A stretch of 64,000 nucleotides of DNA from Miscanthus floridulus (taxonomy: Eukaryota > Streptophyta > Magnoliopsida > Poales > Poaceae), in the NCBI RefSeq assembly GCF_019320115.1, contig NC_089587.1, positions 104,891,158 through 104,955,157 on the forward strand, given 5' to 3'. The stretch's first letter is position 1. Every line of letters starts with the position of its first letter. This document shows positions 12,100-23,777 of the stretch, in pieces. The notes beneath the pieces were generated by a model. That model made no database searches. It saw only the letters and a list, made by a program, of their open reading frames with translations, and had not been told where the DNA came from. The position numbers and the translations under genes are program-made.

Positions 12100-15000
12100 T
12101 GAAACGACCCCAATTTCCATGAAGGGAAATCCACAGCATCGAAGTGTAATAAGGCCGTTGTAGATCATATTACCCAAATTCCAGTCGAATATCACATCCA
12201 TACAATGATAATATCTGAGTACAAATAGTGCGAAATTACATAAATTATTACATCGCCGCATTGGTAGAATCAAAAGTAGCATTCATTCAAAACAGCTTGA
12301 AGATAAGATCGTCAAACTTGAGCGTAGGAACGAATCCCTCAACCGTTAAACTCCTCGGAGCTATACTTCTCAGCAGAACCTGTGTGCCAAAATTTATTAG
12401 TACAATTTGTACTAGCCACTCCCAACCCTATGAGCATTGCTTTGTGGAAATTGGATGCAAGTTGGATATAGTCAAAAGGAACCTATGTGGCTAGGGTTTC
12501 CTATGTATTTAGCATATCAAGTATATATATAAAAGTATAGTCAAGTTTTAACACCATTCCCTCACACATTCCACCCCATTCCCTTCCTAGAGCCAGGTTT
12601 AGATCCTGGGATCGATATACCACCATCTCCACCCATCACCATAACCATACCATCGCTCAATCGATAGGCCAACTCTCTCTCGGCACTGTCTCATGGCCCA
12701 TAGCCCCTGGCTACGACTGACACTCTCTCACGGGGGAAGAAGAGAAGGACTCATCTCACTATCTAGTTTAAGCAAAACCCAGAAAAGGTCCATAGCCGAC
12801 AAGTCAGCACATGTATCGATCGATCAACCATACACTCTGTAGAGGTTTTACATAACCACAAGATCCGCCTTTCTCGCTGACCGTCGTCAACTGGGCTGAT
12901 TCCGGCCGCTTGCTAGCCTATGATAATGCCACTCTACCATTCAGCCCTGGTACACCCCAAGTCTAGTCTGGGGTGGCTGAAACTATGAATCATGAGCTAG
13001 GACCACAAGGTCTCCATGAAGTCTCAGAAGGGTGTGGGGGAAATCCTCCATGCCCCGTACCTCCTTACACTGTCCGCCATCAACCTAGCAGTAGTGGCAA
13101 TATCCTACCAAGTAGTCCGACCATCCCGCACCATATAGGGCGAGTGGTACGTAAGGCTTCCTGGTGAATCTGAGTACTAGTAAGTCCTTAGGGATGACCA
13201 AGCCAGAATGTCTTCATCAGGGTTTTCATTTATTGTGCCACCATAGCACCTCCATCCCAGGCTCCTCCCATCACAGGTTCACACCCAGGACCACCTCATA
13301 TACCTTTTACCCTCCACAGGTATCCATTCCAGGGGTGCCCAGGTAGCACCACACGGCATGACTTGCCCTAGGCTCATCATATACTCTAACTTGGTCGACA
13401 CAACCCTCACCCTCCACACACCCAAGTCACACACGTAGCACTCTCCCCATAGTCCAGATAACACCACGCATTAATGTTGTATAAGCGTAGTAGAAGTACA
13501 AGCAATGAAATATAGCAGTAAGCGTGTGTCTAGCCTAATAGCAGGGTATGCAGGGGTAAGGTTGCGTCAAGGTAGAGGCCATAAAGTAAGCATACTACCA
13601 TGCAAGTCCTATCATAGTGTGAATATAACAATAAAGTAAAGCAATAGCAGTTCTATATTAGCCATGCGTAATAGGTGCTACGAGATTGGGTCGGATGTGG
13701 CACCTTCAGTGTAGTCATCTCCGTACTCCTCATGGTACTCATGATCCTCGTCCGTCCGGTTCTCCTCCGAGTCTGTAAATGATCACATTATAGTTGCGTT
13801 AGCGACATCTATAGAATAGCACAAAGAAGCAATGAAAATTCAAAAGAGCCAAATGCACTCAAACATGGGTTCATTGCGTAGAGCTCGATTTTAGATGAAT
13901 TTTGATCCTAGTTTCATATTTTTCTGATGTCGTATGAATTAGTTATGAATTTCTGAAGTTTAAATCATTTCTAAAAATGGAAAAGGCCGAATTAATCCTG
14001 GGCTGACATGTGTCACGCTGTGACTGGTCCACGTGTCATGCTGACGTCAGCATGACATCAGCATCCCGGTTTCGAGCTGACAGGTGGGGTCCAGTTGACG
14101 TCAGCATGACGTTAGCAACGTCATCAGTTCCGACAGGTGGGTCTAGGGACTCTTGGGTCACTGACATGTGGGTTCGGTCAAAGTCAACATCGATCAACGG
14201 GTGAGTCAATGGTCAATGGTCAGGGTCACTGATGTGTGGGGCCTGGGCTGCTGACGTCAGTAGCTGATGTCATCGTGATGTCAGCATGACATCACCCTAA
14301 CTGTGTTGGTTTCTGACGTGTGGGTCCCGTGTGACGTTAGCATGACGTCAGCATCTGACATGTGGGTCCAGGGTGTCCGTGCCACTGACATGTGGGGATA
14401 GGTCAATGGTCAACGTTGACCAGTCAACGGTCAACATGGGCTGGGTCTCAAACGGGCTTTGGTGGGCTCGGGTTGGGCCGGTCTGGGCCGGGCTTGGCCC
14501 GCCACGTGGCATGCTGTGGCGCTGCCACGTCACAACCTTGGGCCTCCACTGGGCTGTGGTCTTTGGCTGTGGGCATGAGCGTGGCTCATGGTGGACCAAG
14601 AGGCGCTGGTCCATGGATCGCAGATAGGACTACGGTGGATCGAGTCCACTCTTCTTCTCTTAGGCGCGGGCCATGTGCACCGGGTTCATGCATGGGTGGC
14701 CGGCGAGGGAAGTTTTCCCCTGTTTCTCCTGCGGCTATGCTCTTGCTAGCGGCGAGCTCGCTGGTGAGCCTCTATGGCGGTGCTAGTGCATAATTGACAT
14801 GGGTGGAAGCTCCACCGAGCCTCGGCATACACAGTGGTGGGATCTAGGTGGTGGCTAGGGCTTTCTAGAGCATCGGCCACGGTGGTCGGTGGCTTGGCAT
14901 GGCGGTGCTCGTCGGTGTGGCATGGTCAGGCTATGGTGGTGGCCAAGAGTGTGTTTGGCAGGGCGTGTGAGTTTCCCGTGGCTCCAGCGAACACAGTGGG

Positions 15001-16502
15001 CGAGTCAAGGAGGCACCTGGCGCTCCTAGCGGGACTGGCCACGGTGGTCTGGTGCTCTGGCCGGTGGTGGTGGTGCTCTGGCCGGTGGTCTGGTGCTCTG
15101 CTATGGCGTCCATGGGGCTAGGAGGGGTCTCAGTAGTGAGAGGCTTACCGTAGGTGTCATAGACGATAGGATGGCGATGCGGTGGTGGGTCGTGGCCGTG
15201 TAGCTCCAGAGTCAGTGCGGTGCAGTGTCACCCGCTCCGACTTTGGTGATCTCCCAGTCCTCCTCCCGGCAGTGGCTCCGCCCTCTTTGTTCTTCTCCTC
15301 CCCTCGGCCCTCATGCTAGGTGGTCTAGTGGATGGCCACAAGTGGCGGCAGGGCGATGGAAGGGCGCTAGGGGCTCCCAGGCCGAGGCTTTTGTAGCCGA
15401 AGCTTTGGCCACGGCATGGACAAGCGGCTGGAGATGGCCAGGTGCGCGCGGAGGGCTATGATCGCGTTGAGGCTAGGGCTATGGGGTCGCGACGCGATCG
15501 TGGGTGCGATGGCAAAATCGAATCCGTGCTCTATGGTCGAGAAGGTGGGGGACAGGGAGGGGGCAAGAGCATGGCTCGGCCATGGCCATGGCAGGCGCAC
15601 GGTAGTGGTCATGCATTGTGCGTGACCCTGTTGGGCAGTCGGTGCCTGCGTGGCACCCATCCAATGGCTTCGCAGTCGGTTGTGAGGCACGGACGGCGGA
15701 GAAGGGCTGAGGTGGCGTCAGATTCCCTCCCACGGCATCTGCGTTCTGTTTTTGCCGGAAACAGGGGAGGGGACCAAGGAAGGGGATGACGCCGGGGGTC
15801 CACTCGTCAGCCAGCGTGGGGAGAAGGCGACGGCATGGTGGTGTGCGGCTGGCTACGTGGGCCGTGCGTGGTTGGGCCAGGCCTACTGGTGGCTGCGTGG
15901 GCCAGCGAAGCCGGTGACGGCGAGCTAGGCCGGCTGGTGCTAGAAGGCAGGCTGGGCCGACTGAGCTGGTTTAGCTTTTTCTTTTTTTCTATTTTGTTTC
16001 CCTTCTTCTTTATTTGAATTCCAATTTGATTTGGAATTTGAATTCAAAAATTGGTGTACCTTATTGGAGTTTTAGATATGAGGCCCACAACATTCTTTTA
16101 TATATATATTAGGAATTTATTTAACTATTTTGTATAACAAAATAGGTGTAGTTTTGGTTATACAAAAATAGAAATAGTTCTCTTTAAGCATTTATTCTTT
16201 TGATTTGATTAATAATTACTTTATGGTTTATTACTTTAATGGAGTTGTTAAGCATAACATAAAGCAAATGGAAATCCAAATCACAATTTGAATTAACAAT
16301 GTATGCAATACTTTATTTGTTAGAATTTAAATAGACACAATTAACTAATGACATGCCATGCTTATGTGTTGACTTGGGTTGTGGTTAGACCTAACGCATC
16401 TCTTAGGTTGGGTTTCTATACATGACACTCATCAACACATGGGAGTTTTAAGAAAAATTTTGTAGTTGGTATTTTTGGTGTATGGATTTTTGGGTTGTTA
16501 CA
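12100..16502 (-). repeat. 5' LTR of the Tekay-like element
   Basis: 4,403 bp, the promoter-proximal copy for the minus-strand element. Differences from the 3' LTR are overwhelmingly transitions: 12 in the 180 bp starting at 12,100, counted by eye. The terminal 570 bp ending at 16,502 differ at only about five positions. Confidence 0.92.
14006..14430. promoter_or_regulatory. same palindrome array in the 5' LTR
   Basis: Counterpart of the array in the other LTR, with about four exact TGACGTCA units, several TGACATCA/TGATGTCA variants and the GTCAA-type run. Variants differ from exact units by C/T or G/A changes at the central CpG. Confidence 0.6.
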
Positions 16503-18189
16503 TGCACCTCCCAAATCAGTATCTTGCATCACAACTTGGGGAGGAGAGGCAACATGGAGAGTAGCACCAACATCTCCTACAGTTCCTCGAGGAGTTTCAA
16601 CAACAAATCTTTGAGAAGATGGCACAACAGTCTCCTACGAAGCCAAAGTTTCAATCTCACCTTCTTCCATTTGCTCATCAGCAGTAGCAGTTGCGTCAGC
16701 AGCACCGCCAGTATCAAGAATAGAAGAAGAAGCAGGAACAGTTGGGGAAGAAGGCAAAGTGTCTTCGCCAACATTTTTTGGAGGTGAAGACAAACTAGCC
16801 TCACCAACAACTTCACTAGAATGCAAATTGACCCCCAAATTCTAGAAATAGTCACAAAGCGAAGTCAACATTGGTGGAGTCAAACCACTAGAATGAAAAA
16901 CTAAATTAATCATTCTCACCTCATCATCACGAGCCTATTGACTAAGAACCTCTTGACTGTCAACATCAAAACCCAAATCAACTTCATCTCCTGCAACCTT
17001 TTCTAAATCAAAAGAAGTTGAAACCTTCTTTTTCTTGCTAGTCTTCTTAGCAAGTTGACCACCAGCTCTCTTCTTCTTAGTAACATTTTCTATGCTCGTC
17101 TTTGCTGCACGAGTATAAGCTGGTGGAGGTCTTTCATCATATTTGATTTGGGCAATTTCAAAAATTATATTCAAACACTTATAATCTTTTCCAAGAATTT
17201 TGTCCATCAAATCTATCTCCAAAAATTTGCCCGGAATCTCAACTACCTTAACTTCAATAGCAGAAACAAAATCTTCATCTCTTGTATACTTCTTTAGGCG
17301 AAAAGCTTCTTTGTAAGGATAAATATAATCCTTCCCCCTCACAACTTTCTTATGAAAATGAACAAAACTCCAACCCTTCTTAAGTCGCCAAACATGAGCT
17401 GCAATATATTCTTTTCAAAGATCACGAGCACTTTGTAGATTAGCAGTCAACTTGTAAGCCTTCTCACAAATCTTTGAATTCTTTGTACTAGGAAATTCAG
17501 GCTTACAATAAAAAACATTCCTTCCCATCTTCGCAGCCAATGGATAGCGCTTCATAATCTTCCTTGACTCATCCTTTTCTTCAACCATTGGAACCGTATG
17601 GTAAAACCAATACCGATACCAATTTTCAACTCACTTATTCTTGAAATGCGGGAGAAATTTGTTTAGCACCTCGAGCAGGTTTAAAACTACAACAACCAAA
17701 GTATTTAATAATAGTTCTCCCATCCACAGTCTTATTCCTAAACTGAGTATGCATCTCATGAAGAGCACAAAAAGCCCTGATGTCCAAGTTTACATCTTGA
17801 CACTTCACTGCCCAAATAAAAAGAGCAATCTTCGCTATTCCATTAGGAGTCAAATGATGCATTTCTATATTATATGCCTTCAAAAGTTCTTCAAGAAAGT
17901 ATTGACAAGGCATATGAAGTCCAGCTAGAAATTGATCTCGAAAAACCACACATTCATAAGGTTTTGGATCAGGAATTACTTCATTTCTAGGCAAACGAAC
18001 AGATGCCCTCTCCACCATCCAATCTAACTCTTTATCATCCAACAAAGTTTGTCCAAACTTCAAAGACATCGTATCATCACCAACCAACTTGGACTCAGAC
18101 ACAAAAACATCTGATAAATCTTCACCCAAGTCAGACTGATTAGATCCAACTAGAGAGTTTGCAGAAGCATTCTTCTCTTGATCACACAT
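16503..18189 (-). pseudogene. antisense retroelement gene, N-terminal half (Transposase_28-type)
   Basis: Starts at ATG 18,187-18,189, immediately after a splice acceptor. The first about 185 residues are open and carry the signature of PF04195 (putative gypsy type transposon): VVFRDQFLAGLHMPC, LTPNGIAKIALFIWAVKCQ and FCALHEMHTQ, around residues 80-150, followed after a stop by NWYRYWFYHTVP, also typical of these proteins. Further open stretches (17,342-16,935 and 16,838-16,635) hold a lysine-rich basic patch and an acidic, Ser/Pro/Ala-rich linker. A few stops interrupt the frame (for example near 17,634, 16,934 and 16,634). The function of this family is unknown. The coding sequence is cut at 16,502 by the Tekay element and resumes at 1,339. 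It is transcribed against the host element's LTR, so it probably used its own promoter. Confidence 0.72.
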
Positions 18190-18282
18190 CTAGAAAATAA
18201 GAAACTTTTTCATCAAGATAAATAATAATAATAGCAACAAAAGAAAGAGAAAAAACAGAAACAAATGAATTTAAAACTAACC
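18190..18282 (-). other. 5'-UTR intron directly before the start codon
   Basis: Donor TGAAG|GTTAGT at 18,282 and acceptor TTTTCTAG at 18,190, followed at once by the ATG of the antisense gene. 93 bp, A/T-rich with a pyrimidine stretch before the acceptor. Confidence 0.6.
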
Positions 18283-18433
18283 TTCAGTCAACAAAACTTT
18301 CAACCCTGAAAAGAAAATAGTCTTCAACAAAGAGTTTTGGCTCCGCAAATTTTTTTGGTTTCGCTTGAAAGAAAATTTCAGCAGCACCTCCCCGTCTTCG
18401 ATAAAGTAGCAAAAACAGGGGAACGGACCGAAG

Positions 18434-18441
18434 TATATATA
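18434..18441 (-). promoter_or_regulatory. candidate TATA box of the antisense gene
   Basis: TATATATA, about 150 bp upstream of the 5'-UTR intron donor on the minus strand. A start about 30 bp downstream would give a short noncoding first exon ending at 18,283. The motif is palindromic, so its direction rests on the gene it precedes. Confidence 0.4.
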
Positions 18442-18650
18442 GGCGGCTTTGGATCAAACCTGACAGTTCAACTTCTGACGGTCAAATACGACCGTTGCAA
18501 TTCAAAAGACCAACTGTTCATAGTCTAATGGCTAGAAATGGCCAACTCCAAAGTTCGAGACGACATTTTTTTGTCTTTGTTTTAAATCCAAACTTCACGG
18601 GATTCAGACCTTTGGAGTAGGCCTTTGCCCACGAGGGGCTGCTATTGGGG

Positions 18651-19261
18651 ATTTAACTTCACCAAGAAAAATTAGCCCCTGAAACTTTGCAGTTGAAATT
18701 GTGATTTCTATAACAAAGTTTACTTGCAGGGAAAAGAAGTAAAGTGGAGGTGAAAATTTGACTTCGTCAGAAAGATTATGTCTTCGCTAAAGAGATCTCG
18801 TCTTCGCTGGTGAAAAGAAGAAAGCAAGATTAGGCGAAGACAAGAGTTTGACTTCGCGCTAACATTTCAGGAGAAGAAGAAAATCAAAGCAGAAATTGAC
18901 TAAGTCTAGAAGATGAAGACATCAATAAAATTGATGTACAAAAGTTGAAGAATGAAGACTCAAAAGGGAAAAATACCACTTCACCCTTGTAGTTGGAAAG
19001 GGTTGTTACTATTTGAGTTGTGGGTTAAATAGTCATTTTATGCAAAGTATGAAGACTATAACCCCTATAAATACCCCCTCTTACATGTACAGTACGATCA
19101 TGGAATGAATATAACTTTGTCTTGTGTTCAAACTTTGATGCTTGTGTAAATTCTTACCCAATAGCGGACGAATCACGAGGGAGCAAGGTGAATGGCGAGG
19201 ACTACGGGGGAGAGGATTGATCTTTACTTTTGTGCTAGAGCGAGGAACGGGCAAGACGGAT
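18651..19261 (+). repeat. LTR of the Tat-like element, left part
   Basis: Begins after the purine-rich GAGGGGCTGCTAT tract near TTGGGGATTT. TATAAATACC at 19,066 sits about 415 bp in, followed by leader-like sequence, as expected for U3-R of a plus-strand LTR. Cut at 19,261 by the solo LTR; GC-rich sequence from 22,264 is the likely continuation. The exact start is uncertain by a few bases. Confidence 0.5.
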
Positions 19262-19904
19262 TGTAACACCCTAAAATTTGCTTCTCTTAAAATAGAGCTA
19301 AAATGATTTAATTATGCTCATAAAAACATGGGGAAATAATAAATTTTCATTAGATTAAAATTTATCTTAAGGTAAAAACGTGTTTGTTGCATTCATGTCG
19401 GTCGCACCTTGTGTTTCTTTGTACAAAATGTGTGTGTGTTTTAAATACGTTTAGGAGACGAATATCTATCTCTAGGAATTTTCCAGCTTCTTTCTGGAAT
19501 TTAATTCCTACCTTCTTCACCTTAATCTTTATGTTCCAAGTTCCAACAATCTTTTCATGAGCTCCAAATACTTTATTTGGGTTCATCATGTTCCAAAGTA
19601 TCACTGGGAATTTCCCTAAATTTTCGAAGGTCTCGGAGTATTTTCATGGCTTAAATATCAATTCTAGACTTTTCTAGAATTATTTTATTCATGAAATTAA
19701 TTAATTCTAAAAATAAATAATATATCTCATTTTCCAACCAACTCTTAAAGCCCATGTTCAATAATCCTAATAAATCTCAAAGGCCCATGCATTCATTTAC
19801 TAATGGGCTTTAATGATTATTTAGGTCCATTAGTAAATGTGGAGGGTGCAACATCAATTAGTACCATATTGCTAGTTGATGTAGATGTGAGGAGTTTTTC
19901 TCCC

Positions 19905-20081
19905 TATAAATATGTACCAACCCTTTGGGCAAAGCACACCAGAACTACCATTAGGGAAGCCCCTAGTTTGGAAAATCCCTCGTGTAGTAAATTAGATTTT
20001 TCTCCTCCTTCTCTCGCCGTTGCCGCCGCGCTGCCCGACGTCGTAGACCCACCATCGATTGCAAGAAGGCCCTAGGTGAGT
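19905..20081 (+). promoter_or_regulatory. solo-LTR promoter and leader with splice donor
   Basis: TATAAATA at 19,905 is followed, about 170 bp on, by a strong donor CCCTAG|GTGAGT at 20,076. This resembles a transcribed leader with a spliceable first exon. The exon contains a C/T-rich tract and a short open frame of no recognised kind. Confidence 0.4.
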
Positions 20082-20356
20082 TCGCCATCTTTTCTTATTC
20101 CCTGTGCTATCGGGTCATCAAACCATGGCCTGTAGGGCCCAAACCAAGCGCTCCGGGGAGCTTCTCGCCGCCGGTAATGGATTACCGCCACGCCGGTTTT
20201 CTTCTCCGAGCGATGACTCTCTCTACCCCTCCTTTCTAATTTGGGCCATCCAGATTCAATCCAACGGTCCAAGATCACCCGTACCCCTTCACTGGGTTTA
20301 TTTGTAAAAGCACCCCTATAGTTTCGCATAATATAACCCATGGTCCATGGCGCACT

Positions 20357-20516
20357 TCCAAAATACGTTTTCCTATTCCGAAAGCGTAGTTTCTTTCTAG
20401 TAGATTCAGAATACGTTTTCTCTTTCAGAAAGCGTAAAATCCCTCTGTTAGATTCAAAATACGTTTTCTTCCTTTGAAAACGTAGTTTCTCCGGTTAGAT
20501 TCAAAATATGCTTTCA
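20357..20516 (+). repeat. tandem hairpin repeat in the solo LTR
   Basis: About 3.5 units of roughly 47 bp, each with TTAGATTCAAAATACG, an ACGTTTTC arm, a 6-8 bp spacer and a GAAAACGT or GAAAGCGT arm. Each unit is thus an inverted repeat able to form a hairpin. The last unit is incomplete and diverged. Confidence 0.75.
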
Positions 20517-22263
20517 TCTATTTATAGTTTTGCCACTAGTTTTCTTTAGGCCATAACTTCTTCGTTTTAACTCCGTTTTGATTCATTCAAGTTGCGTTAG
20601 ATTCATAATTGAGTAATCTACATGTTCATCCTACTATTAAATATATTTTCAACTTTTGAAATTTGAGGTTAGATTTAATCTATTATTTTATTAAAGGAAA
20701 TCTTGTTTAATTCATAATTTTTTCATTATAGCTCCGATTAGAGTGCATTCCGTGTCTGTGTGTTCCTAGCGAGACATAGATTCGTTTTACAAATGTTTCA
20801 TCTTGATTTTATGTTTGGTGTACTGTTCTAATTTAGATCTATTGTTTCCTTCGTGTATGATTGCATGGATGCTTGTGTGGTGCTTTATGATCATGTCTAG
20901 TTAGTGAGCTTTGCGTTGGTGATATAAAAGAAGTTGGTGATCCAGAAGAAGTCCTTTGGAGGTTACAATTCAATAGACGAAGGATTTGAGTTTAAGGCAA
21001 GTATAGAATGGGATCTTCCTTGTTGTCCTATACACCTTTAATCATTTAATTCATGCTGCATGTGTCTACCTTGACTACCACCAAGGATATCCTAGTCTTT
21101 TGTACTTGTACCTTGATACCTTTGGGTTATTGCATTGGGTAGCTTTGCTAGTGCTTAACTAAAGCCATGATCTTATAACTTGACTAATGGTATATGCAAT
21201 AAATGTTTAAAAGATACTTTTTAGCAACATGGAATCTGGGGGCTAGAGTATTAGGCTATTTTTATGGTGCTCTAGATTCCTCTCCCTAAGGACTTATCTG
21301 TAAATGATCATCCGGGACTTACAGTACAGCTATGAAGGCTACATGGCTCTGGCTTCAGCTGAGTATGAGGACCTTTTCTAGCTTGTTAGTGGTTACCTTT
21401 ATTGGCGTAAGAATGGCTTGATGAATCGGGTATAGTGTGGCCTCTGTCCCCTTGTGTATAGGCTACGCGTCATTGTGCCATCGAGAAGGGGGGCTCTACA
21501 TCTATTTGCTGAGTGAATCTAATGGTCCTAACTTGTTAGACGAACCTTTGAAAGGCTTCATAGTGAACCCTACTGACCTTTCTTGGAAGTGGGTCAAGAG
21601 AATAGCTACCTCGGACGAAAGGGTAAATCATGACTCACCGTGAAAGTGTACAACCTCTGTAGAGTGTAAAACTGGTATATTAGCCGTGCTCACGGTCACG
21701 AGCGGCCTTGGAACATTTACGGAATAGATGATGAACACTAATGATACTGATGATGAAGATGCTCATTAATGGTTAACTGTTTATGTTATTCATTATTCAT
21801 GTTTCCCTAATCATGTGTTGATATGGGCTTGTGAATAAACTTGTTGCCACCCAATTGCTAAAAGATGACTCATTAAAAGCTAATCGCAATTAAACCAGTG
21901 TTAACCTTTTGAGCCTCATGAACCTCATGTTATATTTGTTGAGTATGACATGTACTTACACTTGCTTTATTTTTTTCAATTATTTGGATAAAAATCCCGG
22001 ATGGGTACCAGATTACTAGAGTTTGGAGAAATTAGGCTTGTCATCAACCAGTCAGTTGTCCCTATGGAATGTGGAGTCTTCACCTGAAGATCGGAGTTGT
22101 CTTTCCACTGTCTATACTCTGAGGTTGTATTCTTTATACTAATACACTATGTAATAAGCATTGTCTTATGATATTAGGCTTATTTGTAGCTATATGTGAT
22201 ATTTAAATTCCTGGGCTCACATATGGTGTGTATCTAGTTTTGCTCTTAAAATCGGGTGCTACA

Positions 22264-23777
22264 TGGATCGATTGAATGGAGTCGGGATCTTTGCGCAAAG
22301 GAGCGAGGGAGCGCCAGGATCTTGTCGTGGTGAAGCGAGGGGACCGGGGGCACCGCGCGCGTGGGAGCGCCGGGTCACGCGGGGAGGCAAGGTGAAACGT
22401 GAAAGCCAGGTAAAGTTGCGCGAGGGGAGACAAGGTGAAAGCTGGGTGAACGATTCACTTGGGTAATTTTTATTTGTATAGATAGACTAGGTTGTGTGCC
22501 CGTACATTGCTATGGGACAACTAAACTTTTGTACTAAAAACACATGGATCGCATAATAAGATAACAATACTATAAAATTAAATACGGCCGTTAAAGTGAC
22601 ATTTAATTCAAAAAGCAAAGTTCGTGAAATTAACACAGAGCGCGGAGTTGCAGACTCACCAACTCTACTGGTTTATCTCAACTCTGATTTGTTTATGCCT
22701 ACAGAAAAATAGAGCCTTGAGAGACCCGCTTGTGATTGTGAGACACTGAGATTGCATACAGACAGGCGTGCATAGTACTTGTGCATGATAATCTAACTTC
22801 CAAGAGCAGTAGCGGTGGTGGCTGTAACATAAAAGTAAAGGGATAATGAGTTAATAATGTTGCTTGTTCAAAAATGGCTTGCAAAATCTCAATGTTATAT
22901 GTATACATCGGCACATCAGCAGGGCTCACAGAGTTGCAAAGACATGTCCCATTAAGTAACAATGTTTGGCCATGCATGATAACAATTCATGAACGAACAA
23001 AAAAAAATCAGAAGATCGATCAAACTATCATTTCAGTCTTGTCTAATCTATACTATAAGTAATCAGTACCAATTTTTTGGGTATAAATAGCAGCAGCCTA
23101 GTTTGAAGAGGACAAACTCAGGTCATGCACAGTACCATAAACAAACTTATGAAAACTATGGGGTATCTATGAAACAGTGCACGGCGACATCACCTAATCA
23201 CCTGAATCGGATTGACTGCTTCAGAAATCACCGTGAGTGCTGGTCACCTAAGGCCAATGTCGTACAAGAGATGCAGCATGAGACAAAGAAGAGAAGAACC
23301 TGCATAGAACAGACATTGAAATCAGAATGCCAGTAACTATTTTCATCCTCCCTAGTGGATTTCTAGGTTGTACATTTTTTTTGAAACATATCATTTCATA
23401 CAGAAGATTGCAAAAAAACGAACGCAACCTATTTATGATGTGGACTGTAAAGGTATCCCTAGTGATTTAACATTCCAAAATATCCTCATCAGCAGTCAAG
23501 TACCCAGCATATATGGTAGATCAGTTCTAAATTGCTCTTAGGTGCTGCCATGCAAAATCAGAGATTTATAAAGAGCTAAACTACGACCACTTATGACCAG
23601 TAAGCTAATCATATACATATCATATATTTCTAGAGATGTTAAGGATAGTAAACTACAGTGGCAGCAAGGTACCAACAAGGGTGAAAGATCTTAGTTTGTT
23701 TCAGCAATACTTGACTGAGCTCCATCTAGTTGGTTGTACAATGTGTGAGGAATTTCCTATTTTTTCTCATTTTAGGG
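22264..23777. other. GC-rich LTR remnant then unclassified sequence
   Basis: 22,264-22,460 is GC-rich (GGCAAGGTGAAA-type units) and probably the remainder of the Tat-like LTR broken at 19,261. From 22,484 a dispersed repeat follows. 22,670-23,777 is A/T-rich with only short open frames and no recognised product. Confidence 0.4.
22484..22665 (+). repeat. dispersed repeat, copy 1
   Basis: Diverged copy of 41,658-41,840 in the same orientation. Shared blocks include TTTGTACTAAAAA, GGATCGCA, AAAGTGACATTTAAT and TTCGTGAAATTAACA. The family is not identified. Confidence 0.65.

Larger units (their letters stand above)
1340..16502 (-). mobile_element. Tekay/Del-like Ty3/gypsy chromovirus, nearly full length, decayed
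   Basis: 15,163 bp, minus-strand coding. Two 4.4-kb LTRs with TG/CA ends on the minus strand (TGTAACAACC...GGTCGTTTCA), a tRNA-iMet-type primer site, an extra ORF0, gag, then protease, RT, RNase H, integrase and a remnant chromodomain-like tail. The order and the C-terminal tail place it among chromoviruses; very long LTRs, the primer site and the ORF0 fit Tekay/Del (as in rice RIRE3). Flanks CGCAC (1,335-1,339) and TGCAC (16,503-16,507) are a 5-bp target duplication with one CpG-type C/T change. It interrupts the antisense gene of the surrounding element. Many stops and frameshifts mean it cannot move on its own. Confidence 0.9.
1..19261 (+). mobile_element. 3' portion of a Ty3/gypsy (Tat-like layout) element
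   Basis: Plus-strand LTR-retrotransposon remnant whose gag and pol would lie left of the window. What is visible is an antisense gene (18,189 down to 1, split by the Tekay insertion), then a purine-rich GAGGGG tract near 18,640, then an LTR from about 18,651 with a plus-strand TATAAATA at 19,066-19,073. An antisense additional ORF between pol and the 3' LTR is a known arrangement in Tat-lineage elements such as maize Grande. Lineage is inferred from layout only, because no pol is in view. The LTR is broken at 19,261 by a solo LTR and probably continues at 22,264; its far end and target duplication could not be located. Confidence 0.55.
19262..22263 (+). mobile_element. solo LTR, 3.0 kb
   Basis: Begins TGTAACACCC and ends GGGTGCTACA, an imperfect terminal inverted repeat of LTR type, with no coding region between. 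Flanks CGGAT (19,257-19,261) and TGGAT (22,264-22,268) form a 5-bp target duplication with one CpG-type C/T difference. TATAAATA at 19,905-19,912 points to plus-strand transcription with a U3 of about 640 bp. The family is probably Ty3/gypsy by its ends, but no internal sequence is left to prove it. It sits inside the LTR of the Tat-like element. Confidence 0.75.

Noticed and set aside
23103..23336. 77-codon plus-strand ORF as a gene
   Set aside because: No recognisable motif, no splice or promoter context, in A/T-rich DNA where such frames arise by chance.
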